Below, in pieces: positions 55,000 to 64,000 of a stretch of 64,000 bases of DNA. The translations under genes were made by a program, and so were the position numbers. Each line of letters begins with the position of its first letter. The stretch's first letter is position 1. The notes under the pieces were generated by a model. The model had not been told where the DNA came from, ran no database searches, and saw only the letters and a program-made list of their open reading frames with translations. The DNA lies in the NCBI GenBank assembly GCA_033085395.1, contig JANQBS010000052.1, forward strand, positions 62,001-126,000, read 5' to 3'. This DNA is from Xanthoparmelia taractica. Lineage: Eukaryota > Ascomycota > Lecanoromycetes > Lecanorales > Parmeliaceae.

Positions 55000-57551
55000 T
55001 CACGTCTGAGATAATTCACTGGCTTTTAATTGCATCCTATGCTTCTCCTTCCTCATTCTCCTCGGATTTTGGGATGGTTCGAGCGAATGGTGCTGTATCT
55101 TGGGCTTCTTCTTCTGCTTTGATGATTTGGGGGGTCTGTTGAGGGGGTTGGGTCCTTCTTGGGGTTGCTCTTGCTGTGATGAATTGGAAGGCTCGATGAG
55201 ACTGGGTTGCATTGGGGTTTGCTCTGGCTGTAGTGATATGGAAGCTTTGTTCACGGGATTGGGTTGCTCTTGGGGTTGCTCTTGCTGTAATGATTGACAA
55301 GATGAAACGGCGTTGAGTTGTGGTGCTGCTGTAGTAGCAGGGGACATTGCAGCTTTCTCCTTGAGCCGTTCATTTCTTCTGAGTGGCGGACCATTGGTGT
55401 CGGGATCTTTATGTGATGCAGCGTTCAATAATAGCATGGCTTGCTGTTCTGTGAATTCTTTGGCTTTCTTGGCCGGCTTCTTTTTGGTGTTTTTGAGGAC
55501 TTTGTTAGGAGCAGCCTGGTCGAGCTTTCCAGCAGATCTAGTCTTTCTCCGTGTGGGACCTCGAGAGGATGAGGGTGACTTTGGGGACTTGGTGTTTGTG
55601 ATAGGAGGTTGCAATGGATGTGTAGAGATATGATTGAGAGGCTCCTCATGATTTTTCATGACTGTGTCCTCAGATTCTGAGATCCAAGGTTTTTCCATCG
55701 GCTCGGCTGATCTTGGATTTATTGGGGCGTCCGTCATCTGGATGTCGAAACCTTCCTCAACGTTTTGTGACTCCAAAGCAAATGTTGGAAGAGCCTGCTG
55801 TTCTGTGTTGACGGTGCTGCTATTTGTTCCCTTCTTCCTTGTATTCTTCTTCTTCGATCGTCGATACAACTTCTCAGCGGAGCTGCCCTTACCCGGTGGT
55901 TTTCTGTCCTCAGAGACATGCCCAGGAGGCTGCGGAGACTTTAGAGACGATGGAAAGTGTGATGATTGTGACGGCTGTGAAGAGAGCGAAGACTGTGGAG
56001 AAGGAACGCCAAATGAGGACTGCGAACCAGAAGAGGAAGAAGACTGGAAAGCATGCAGGGAGTCTGAACCTGAAAGAGGCAGTGTAGGCAGAAATTGCTG
56101 CTGTGGACATTCTATCGCGTTCTCGCCATCAATGGATTGGCCGTGCTCCGAAAGGGCATGGGCGTGCTTTTGCCTAGATTCTTCGAGTCGCGTTGCGGCA
56201 TCCGTGAGTTTTTGCTCCGAGTCTCTTAAGTGCGAACGCGCTACTTTAAGGGAGTCGTATACATATCCAGGTGCGTCATCTGGGGGAGTTGTCGCGAATT
56301 GGTCTACGTACCATCGAGGTTTCTCAATCTCCTCTTCGTACCATCTCACAAGCCGCTGCCAGCATCTTAACCAAGTCGAGGCGACTTCATGCTCAAATTG
56401 TCGAAATGACTTAAATTCTGCGAAGAAATCTAAGACCGACTGGAACTGGGGGCACTGATACTCTCCCCTTGGCACCGGAGATTTTTCACGTTGCTCACGC
56501 CATCGCCACTCGAGGAACATCTTCCAACCCAATAATTCTTCCATATATTTCGACGTCTCCGAACTCCAGTATAAGAGTCTGTGAAGGTAACCCATAGATT
56601 GACCAGGCGGACTGACAGCGTGGCTTGGACGTCCCCCGAGCTTCTCTATGGCACTGAAAGCGGCATGAGTCTGCTTTCTGAACTTCGCTTCCAATGTCGA
56701 TTGAAGCTTCGGCGTCATCGATATAGATTCCACAGCTTCAGCTACCACTTTCGGCCACTGATCCTTGATCCATTTCATCTGCTCCTTTGCGGCCTCGACT
56801 TCTTCTTGATTTCGATTGAATGGACGAAGCCAAGGACCAATAGCATCATGAGCTGCGGAGCTTATTGGTGACTGCTCAGTGGCGACTTCCCACTTCGTCA
56901 TGTATAATAAATCCTGGTAAAACTCGTCTTCCAAAATCAAGGCGTCGGCAAGAAGTCGGTATTGGAAACCCTCGAACTCTTGCCAGTCACTTAAACTGGT
57001 CAAAGCTTTGAGTAACCCAGCGTCTGTATTCTCAAGTTCTAATTCTGTCTCCAGGCGGTCAAAGTGCTGCAGCTTTTGCTGATTTGCTCTGAACTTTTGC
57101 CAGTTCTCTAGCTCCCCGCTAAATTGCCCGCGTTCATTTCGCCAATGGTAGGACATTGGATCAATATCGTCTGAAAGAGTGCATTGCAATTCCCCTTCGC
57201 TATCAATAATGTAAATCAACCCGTTCTTGTACGTAGCAGTCCATATTGGCTGCAGTCGAAGTGGACGTGTTGGTCGCGCACCCATCTCAACGAGTTGATC
57301 ATAGTATTGCTTTGCACGAGCCGCATACCTCGCTGTCATCTCATCCTGGCTCGGTTTCTGGACTCTCCTATTCAAGACATGATTAGAATATGACTACCTC
57401 AAGTCTTGAAGTGTTCTTACCTTAGCAATCTAGTAAGCTCTTCTGGGTCGATACCATTATGGTCACTCTTGGAACCATAGCTGGATCTTGGAGAGGAAAA
57501 TGATTGATAAGAATTGGCGATGACGCCAGGGGACTGTAAGGTCGAACTCAT
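55000..57551 (-). CDS. Fungal protein of unknown function, 832 aa, two exons
   Basis: Exon 1 is 57551-57421 and exon 2 57367-55000, with a 53-nt intron; phases close. Residues 50-430 are mostly helical and rich in Trp, Arg and Gln. A repeated style (LGWKMFLEWRWREQ, FEHEVASTWLRCWQRLVRWYEEEI, YVDQFATTPPDDAPGYVYDSLKVA) suggests a real folded domain, but I cannot name it. A helix with coiled-coil character follows (SLKVARSHLRDSEQKLTDA). The second half is disordered: a Ser run, then several Lys/Arg clusters of nuclear-signal type (RRSKKKNTRKKG, RRKTRSAGK, KNTKKKPAKKAK). Near the end are about three Gln/Pro/Glu-rich repeats of 19-20 residues. Nuclear location is inferred. Confidence 0.8.
55145..55317. 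repeat. Coding minisatellite, three units of 57-59 bp
   Basis: Units begin GGGTTGG/GGGTTGC at 55145, 55204 and 55261 (plus-strand reading). Each contains TTGGGGTT(T)GCTC and GGCTG/TGCTGTRRTGA words. They lie in frame in the minus-strand gene and encode imperfect Gln/Pro/Glu repeats. Confidence 0.7.
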
Positions 57552-58513
57552 GGTGATTGTAGGTGTAGAATGAAGAATGAAGAGGTACGGATTATGCAGG
57601 ATTTGGAGCCTGGATATGACAGTGTTTCACCCTTCAAGGCATCCAATGGGGCACGAGTAATATACGAACAAGTCACCACTAGCGCTTATTGGCCAATAGG
57701 AATTGCGTCTGTTCGACCAGGGGTACCCTCAGATGCGTCTTGATGTGCTTTCAAGTATACTTGAAATTCAAAGAGTAGGAGCGAGGTGTCAAGCTCTCCT
57801 TGGCTCCTGAGTGATGTGTGCTTATCGGCTTTGGAACAATGGCGATGTTTAAAGTAAGACTTTTGCTGATCCAGAAAGTCATACTCGACTACTTATATGC
57901 CTTTCTTGTTCGTCTAGGATTTTTAGTCCTGTCTGAGGCCCCGATGTGTTGACGAGATACTTTACCCTTTATCCTATATATATATATGCAAAAACATTGT
58001 GTTAGCATGCTGCGCACACAATTTCTCATCACTGTTCTTGGTCGGCCTGTGTTTGAACCTCTTCGACCTGGATGCATAAATATTCCTAAGGCGAAGATGA
58101 TCTACCATTCTCCAGTTGCTTCTGCTGGTTCATTCTCGGTCTCAGGGTTCAACGCTCGCCCTCCTTGCACCACTATACGTCGTAAAGAGAAGGCAATTTC
58201 CTATCAGAAGCCCTTACGTTGCTCGCCTACATTCACATTAGTCGACAGTGTCGCAGGCCCCTACTCGGGATTCTCACATATACGTACCTGCCATTCAAGC
58301 ATTAGAAAATGCCCTCAAGCTTCATCAACAAGTGCCTCTAGGAGAAGCTCCATGCCAGAGTGAGGATCGTCTCATGGTCTTGCAACACTCGTTACTGTTT
58401 CTACCACCTATTGATAGCCGGATCCTACTCCAAAAAGCAAGAAATACTGTCAACCTTCATCAGGGTAGTGTGTGACATTAAGGTCACTCGCGTCCTGGCT
58501 ATCAACCCTCAAA
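57552..58513. promoter_or_regulatory. Divergent region upstream of the unknown gene and the kinase
   Basis: This 962-bp spacer lies between divergent starts. A TATATATATA word lies near 57976-57986. A plus-strand frame at about 58275-58475 reads like coding sequence (helical, YVPAIQALENALKLHQQ) but ends in a stop before the kinase start. It could be an upstream exon that I could not join, a relic, or chance. Confidence 0.4.
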
Positions 58514-60750
58514 ATGCCTGAGATCAAATGGAAGAGCCCGCTGGTGAACTGGAACAATAATAATGAGGACCCTAATCTCGCATTTACCCTGGTGGCACGG
58601 AATGAGGCTGCCAAGCAGATGTGGGCCGACCCCCAGAATAGTTTGACATACGTCCCCGCTTCGTTCGTCAGGAAAGGAAAGGGGGACCAATCTAGAAGGC
58701 AAAGCATTCTTGCCGTACTGAATCATAGGGAGAATGATGAGGTAGAGCCAAGACCCAAGAAACAGGAAGACACAGAGCCAGCTCTTCGGTTCCTGTTCAA
58801 CAATGGGCCCGAGGACTTTGCGAAAGGGTTCGTATTGGGCAGTTGTGACAAGTCATATGACGCTCTATTGGGTGACCCGGGAGATTTCACCAGCGAACAG
58901 ATGCTCGCTTTCACATTCAATAAACACCATGAACTCATCATGAACGTTACATCGGACGACCCAACATCGGTCAAATATGACGGCCAGAAAGAAGCAGAAC
59001 GGAATCGTTTTACCTGGATCTTTCCTCGCGGTCAGCAGACCGTTCGCGTTAAGCTGGTGCATGGAGTTGAATTTGATGTTGCTTTGCCCCAGTACGGATT
59101 TAACACAGACAAGTTCCACGATAAATGCGCATCATTTCTTAGCTCAGCCACGTCTGGCAATCAATTAGCGGACGGCCTCGAATCCAACAGTATAGCAGTC
59201 ACCCGACAGGCAACAGGCGCGACACCCCAGGAACCGTTCTACCTTCGAGGTAAGGTACTCGGCAGCGGTGCGTATGGCGATGTCTATAAAGTCCTTCGAA
59301 TGCCAGACGGAAAGATCTTCGCCGCAAAGAAGTTCAAGCACAAGGAGTCCTTTAGGCAAGAAGCCGATATGCTCAAGATGGTCTGCAAGACATACCATGT
59401 AAGTACAAATAAATGTCTTGCTGGGTGGAACATTGCTGATTGAGAGGCCAGAAAAATATAGTACAGTTTGTCGAGGAATGGCATGGGGACTATAAGCCAT
59501 TGCTGATCATGGAGTATGTGGCTGGAGGAAACCTTCTTCGTCAAATGACCCGGGGGCCCATGGGACATGGCAAGATTGCGAACCTTGCCGGTCAGACCCT
59601 CGCTGCACTGGTCTTCCTCCATGATCAGGGCGTGATGCATCGGGACATTAAGCCCGCGAACATCCTTTGCGTGACTCCAGACCACTATAAATTAGCGGAT
59701 TTTGGGGTGTCGAAAGAGGTCGCTCCCTTGTTGAGTAAGCAGGGGACCGTGGAGTACATGGCGCCTGAGGTCCATGATCTGGCACCATACAGCTATTCAG
59801 CGGACATATGGTCATTGGGAGTGGTTCTCTTCGAATGTATGGGTGGTTTACCTAGCTGGCGTCCCGGCATGAATGGACGAAAATGGTGCGAAGAAGTACT
59901 CCGCAGATGCGAGAGGTACTACTGGTGGTGTGTGCATGTGAACGCAAGCGATAAGTCCGAACTCGCAAAAACTGTTAAGAACGCTATGCTTCTCATCGAA
60001 CCCGACGACAGATTGTCAGCGCGGAGGTGTCTTGAAGATTATCGAAATCTGTGGCCAGACCTCAAGGAAAGCGAAGATTCGGAGGCGGAGAGTGGAACGA
60101 CCACTCCGACACAAGCGCATCCAAACGGGTCGTTTCCCCCGAATCCACTTGAGCATTCAGAGGGTGATGATGCAGGGGAAGAGACATCAAGTACTGCGCG
60201 TTGGAATAGTGGAGGTACTCCTAACGAGGGGAGGGAACCTCGATATTTCCGCAACGAAGACAGAACCACTGTGACAACTCATAGTGTGGTTGGGAAATCA
60301 CTGCAAGGCAGCCTTTTCCCTTCTCCCACACACGTTGAGGGAGGGAAGATCTACGACCCGAGCAATGTTATTCCCTGGCCCACATCCATTAGCGGAGGGA
60401 TAATTTATGACCCGGACGTTACTCATCCTTCATCCATTGAGAAAGGGACACTCTATGACCCGGGCCGCGTTATCTCGAGCGTCCTATCTATGTCCGAAAC
60501 AGAAGAGCATAGACGCTCCATATCTGAGGGAAGTATTAAGCGTCGACGTGACAGCCACGCTTCAGCAGAAGGTGTTGAAGAAGATGGATCTGTGACACCT
60601 GGTCGACGGGCGCCTTATCACCCCGGTAATGAAGTTGCCGCTCCTGGACTGGATTACTTTCCAGCGAACCACTGGATGAGCTCTCGTACCTCGAATCCCA
60701 AGCGGATTAAATCGTCCGTGTCAGACGATCTGGATTCGGAAGCTGAATGA
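58514..60750 (+). CDS. Ser/Thr protein kinase with FHA-like N-terminus, 727 aa, two exons
   Basis: Exons 58514-59398 and 59452-60750, with a 53-nt intron in phase. Residues 80-215 (VLGSCDKSYDALLG, FTSEQMLAFTFNKHHELIMNV, FTWIFPRGQQTVRVKL) have the spacing of a diverged FHA domain. The classic Gly-Arg and Ser/His phosphothreonine residues are not obvious. The kinase domain, about 242-520, is complete: G-loop GSGAYGDVY, Lys272 (AAKKF), Asp360 in MHRDIKPANI, Asp378 in ADFGVS, APE, and SADIWSLGVVLFECMGG. The C-terminal tail of about 200 residues is acidic, Ser/Pro-rich, with three copies of a GxIYDPxxVI unit. It ends in a basic patch near KRIKSSVSDD. Resembles lineage-expanded fungal kinases; substrate unknown. 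Confidence 0.88.
60334..60477 (+). repeat. Three in-frame IYDP repeats of about 17 codons
   Basis: Protein units read GGKIYDPSNVIPWP, GGIIYDPDVTHPS and KGTLYDPGRVISS, at about residues 591-637 of the kinase. At DNA level each unit has the ATCTACGACCCG / TTTATGACCCGG / CTATGACCCGGG core, showing tandem duplication followed by drift. Confidence 0.75.
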
Positions 60751-62501
60751 TGGTCTCAAAGAAGAAGCTAGAGCAGCGATCCGGCCGGATATCCTGCTAC
60801 AGAGCTATAATCTAGCAGCTCCAAGCTCCATCAGCCAGCACCCAGTATTGAAGAGGGAAAGGATTGGGGCGGCACTGTGGGGCGGCACGACGCTGTGGAA
60901 ATTGATGGGAGCATAGTGCAGATGTTAAACATTGAGAAGTGAGGCGACATCAAGATGCTTTGTGGATGATACCTTATATAGTTTGCAGCGAAATCACTCT
61001 TCTGCACTGGGTAGATTTTGATGGTATTCTTTGTGACTGAATATTGATTGTTAGCGAATCGAGCGATATTGCATAGAACGGCCGTGTACATTAGCGACCA
61101 TTTCCCCGTATTTGGAAGATCCTGGTGGAGTATGTTGTAAATACAAGTCTGCTATGTCAGCGAAGCAAGCGATATTGGATGGAGAGTCCACATACATGGG
61201 CGAAAAATGTTTGACAAGAAGATCGCTTCAGCTATTCGAAATACATTGGATACAAGCATTCTGAGAAGCAGGTGGACGAATGAAATGTCATGAGTAGAGG
61301 AAGGTTTCGGCAGGCGAAAATATTGAAGACTGCGAGACCAGCAGTGCTTGCTCGAAGAAAGTATCCGCATCTCGTTTTGCTTCTCTGAGCGTGGTGTACG
61401 TTGGCCGCATATCTCTACACCTACTCTTGTCTGGGTAGCGGAGTTGTAAGCGAACCAGGCGATGGTAGTGGGCATCGCCGGAGACTTTGGTGAGGATGCT
61501 TAGTTTCCGTTGTATTTGTCTGCTTTGCTGAAGAATTGGTATATAGCTGAAGCATGGCATAGTTGCAAGACTCATTACCAAGCCAAGGAGAAGCAATATG
61601 GGGCCACCAGCTTGAGATTGATCTCGCAGGTCTGGTATGTCGTTGATGATCTTCAATTAAACAGCAGGACTTCGGAGAAGATTGCAGTCTTGGTGACTGC
61701 GTAACAGCTCGAGATCTGAATCACCCTAAAATGAAGATTGGATCAGCCGCAACAATATAACCCAGTTGACTTGCGCAAGTCGGTCGGCAAAAGTGCGCGT
61801 AAAACTGACATGATCTGAAATGTCAATCGGATCTCCAAAAATGGCTATCATGTTGAAACGGTTTCCATGATTTTGCTGGGTGCCACTCAAGACTGCCCAT
61901 TGTCCATAAACCTGCGATGTGCAATCGCTTAGATATTATCCTGGAATTCAAAGCAAGAGCTCTGGGCAAGCAGCATGTTGCACGAAGCCGATGGCAGCTT
62001 ACGTGGTGGAAATTTCTTGCGCCAGCAACGGATAATAATAAAAATTTCTGGAACGAATCTTCATGACTGCATGATTGTGTCCTGATACTCAGCAGGCGAC
62101 CTCGAAAGAACAGAGTGCAGTTTGGTATTGATCGCAAAGATTCTACGACCTGCACTGTCAGGGTAAACAACTCTATTTCGTCCATAATGTCAATTATTGG
62201 TCACGTCCGAAGTTCTGATTGTTCTAGAAGGTTGAATAGCCATATAGGCCTCAGTACCTCCGAACGACCGGCGGCAGCGCCTCAGAAGGATAATGTGTTG
62301 CTTACAAGTCCGTCGAGCAACAGCATCATCACCATCAAGCATGATCGTATCCAAGCCTCCATGCACCCAGGGCCACCTGCATACTCCGGAGTCAGCATGG
62401 CTTCTTTGGATTGCAATACCCATGTACTACTGCTCGTGGGACATATGTCGCCGCTTAAAGACAAGTGTTCAAATAGACAGACAACTCTCCGAATAATGCA
62501 C
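60751..62501. other. Intergenic with an uncertain minus-strand multi-exon gene
   Basis: On the minus strand, open frames at 62185-61823 (start MDEIELFTLTVQVVESL), 61656-61288 (with a hydrophobic stretch ILLLLGLVMSLATMPCF) and 61475-61152 could be exons of one small membrane-protein gene. I could not find splice junctions that join them convincingly. Three diverged copies of a GCGATATTG/AGCGAAxC word group occur at about 61050-61100, 61154-61205 and 61445-61485. Below about 61000 nothing coding is seen. Confidence 0.3.
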
Positions 62502-63023
62502 TTACGGCCTCCCAAATACCTCAACCTCCATCAACCTCCTCGGCCCCGCCAAGCCCCTCCCTCCCAGCGATTCCTTGAATGAAGTACACCTCCTCGCAGT
62601 ATCAATCGCCACAGCCCTGATCTCTCCAACGTAGAAGGAATCTTCGGCGTCGGAACTAACCATATCGACCAGAATGACGCAAGTCCTGTATTTGAATATA
62701 TTTGGAAGTACAAAAGCAGAATCATTGTTTCGACGGAACTGTATAGGTCTCCCAGGGTCATGGGTAGCGATCTGCTGTTGTGCATAGAAGCAGTCCGTGA
62801 ATTTTGTCCGGGATAGTTGGGGCTCTCTTGGTGGGGTTTGCGGAAAGCAACCTACTAGGTACTCAAGAGCGTCGGTGGAGTTGATGCCGGGCGTTTCTGG
62901 AAAGACGGTATCGACGTCCTTTGTTGAGTTGATGATTTTGAGAGTATCTAGGTCAAAAGGCTTTGCTATGGACGGCAAAGCGAAAAAGGTGAGGACGATG
63001 CATGTAAAAAGGATGTCAAGCAT
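62502..63023 (-). CDS. Small secreted protein of unknown function, 173 aa
   Basis: Single exon. A clean signal peptide (ILFTCIVLTFFALPSIA, cleavage likely near residue 20) leads to a mature domain of about 150 residues. It has the pattern of a common fungal secreted family: a Cys in KFTDCFYAQQQI, the phrase FVLPNIFKYRTCVILVDMV with a second Cys after Arg-Thr, an acidic DAEDSFYVGEI turn, a third Cys in DTARRCTSF, and a Gly-rich end before VEVFG. Four cysteines in the mature part could pair. Function unknown; such proteins are often effector candidates or wall-associated, but nothing here proves it. Confidence 0.75.
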   Translation of the reverse strand: MLDILFTCIVLTFFALPSIAKPFDLDTLKIINSTKDVDTVFPETPGINSTDALEYLVGCFPQTPPREPQLSRTKFTDCFYAQQQIATHDPGRPIQFRRNNDSAFVLPNIFKYRTCVILVDMVSSDAEDSFYVGEIRAVAIDTARRCTSFKESLGGRGLAGPRRLMEVEVFGRP

Positions 63024-64000
63024 TACGTCCGGACGAGATTATGACTTTTCTAGAGGTTTTGACCACTCCAGATGAGATTACAAGAGATGATTTTGGAGGA
63101 AAGACATTTATTTTTACCTTCCACGTAGTAGTCTTAAGCCTCCGAGTTCCCAAACTCCTCCAATGTGTTGCCAGCGCTTCGGTCGTGAGCCCCCGGGTAA
63201 AACATCCGACTTTGCGACAGATCCTCTCACTTGCCGCGTTCGAGTATCTCGGTAGGACAGCACAGGTGCGAGATACAGGGCGAGTACATCGACTGATGCA
63301 GAGTATTGCCCCATGGAAACCATTTCCGTTCGACTAAGTGAGACAATCCGTATGACTTTACAACCCAGCTTCACTGGGAATGTAGGCGACTGCGCGTCTT
63401 GATACTTAATAGCTCCCAGTCGCTTTGAATCGAGACCGAGATGTTGATATGGGCCCTAGCGCTCATAGTGAGTCAGTCAGCGAGCATGAGAGAATTATTT
63501 GCCCTCCGAGAGGCTTGACTTCCCTCACGATCCTCTCCAACTCCATAAAGTGGATTTTCGATGCCACTCACAATGCACTATGCTGATCTAAACGGCTCTT
63601 ACCTTATACTGTAAATGCCAAAATCTCTCAGTAGGTCCGTTTTAAGCGAAGTGTCTTCTCTGCCTCTAGATGAGGATCCGCCTCACGACACTCATACCAA
63701 ATGTTAGTCTTCAGCCCCTACTCGGCTGCTTCCCATCGTTGAGCTGGTACCACGGCGAGAACATAGCATACAGCGTCACACCATCGAGCCTGTCAACGCC
63801 GTGGTCCGAACTTGAAGCGTCAAGAACAAGGGATGTGCTGTACGCTGGATCATGTACATTTTGGTGAATCGATCATCCTCAACGTTCTGATGCTGTTGCT
63901 GAACAAGAGGCGTGTCAAGGGTAGCGGAGCCACAAGGGGTGGGGGGCGGGCCCGTTGAAGGTGTCCTCCCATTAAACCCCCTTGGGTCCTCACCTTAATA
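63024..64000. other. Intergenic at the right edge
   Basis: The promoter of the secreted protein probably lies in 63024-63300. A G-rich run (GGGGTGGGGGGCGGGCCC) sits near 63937-63953. Beyond this I see nothing that codes. The window ends without entering a recognisable gene. Confidence 0.4.

Overview
The window looks like nuclear DNA from a filamentous ascomycete (Pezizomycotina). Most genes are split by short GT-AG introns of about 46-80 nt, with CTAAC/CTGAC-like branch sites just upstream of the acceptor. The genes lie on both strands, are separated by 0.2-2 kb of spacer, and form no operons. Typical members include Mmm1 of ERMES, a Knr4/Smi1 regulator, a GDP-mannose transporter, Tim8, a hybrid histidine kinase and several small secreted proteins. 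A placement in Leotiomycetes or a neighbouring class is only an impression. Gene models were built by hand from reading frame, splice signals and family conservation. Nearly all exon lengths close in phase, which supports them.

Layout. 1-8959 is gene-poor: low-complexity tracts, a possible G-quadruplex, one doubtful ORF, and a 452-bp AT-rich element with terminal inverted repeats and a perfect 8-bp target duplication (hAT-type MITE, 7199-7650). 8960-12640 (+) is a seven-exon MHYT-domain hybrid histidine kinase. 13764-22100 (-) holds Mmm1, a GDP-mannose transporter, a TXNDC9/Plp1-like protein and Knr4/Smi1. 24575-27593 (+) is an eight-exon dynamin-family GTPase. 28015-32937 has mitochondrial Htd2 (-), signal peptidase subunit Spc1 (+), RING-box protein Rbx1/Hrt1 (-) and a disordered protein with an Edc1/PNRC-like decapping motif (+). 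34780-36119 (+) is a six-exon secreted protein. 38166-40181 (+) is a CorA/Mnr2-type Mg2+ transporter, 40910-42335 (-) eRF1, 43155-45463 (+) an AVT-type amino-acid transporter, 45858-47019 (+) prephenate dehydratase, 48056-48521 (+) Tim8, 48911-49679 (-) ribosomal protein uL23, 49915-50784 (+) the 25S rRNA methyltransferase Bmt2, and 50954-51540 (-) a GFA/CENP-V zinc protein. The right end holds a secreted protein of unknown function (52104-53138), a frameshifted F-box/LRR-like relic (53479-54587), an 832-residue fungal protein of unknown function (55000-57551, -), a Ser/Thr kinase with an FHA-like N-terminus and a C-terminal IYDP repeat (58514-60750), and a small secreted protein (62502-63023, -).

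Functional links. Most of the set is housekeeping: mitochondria (Mmm1, Htd2, Tim8, perhaps the GFA protein), the secretory pathway and wall (GDP-mannose transporter, Spc1, Knr4), and protein synthesis and mRNA decay (eRF1, uL23, Bmt2, the Edc1-like protein). uL23 and Bmt2 are divergently transcribed from one 235-bp spacer that carries two inverted repeats, so co-regulation is plausible. I see no secondary-metabolite cluster, CRISPR array, tRNA or rRNA gene, and no clear new multi-gene system. The least ordinary items are the MHYT kinase architecture, the FHA-like/kinase/IYDP-repeat protein, the Edc1-like motif protein, the hAT MITE and the uL23-Bmt2 promoter.
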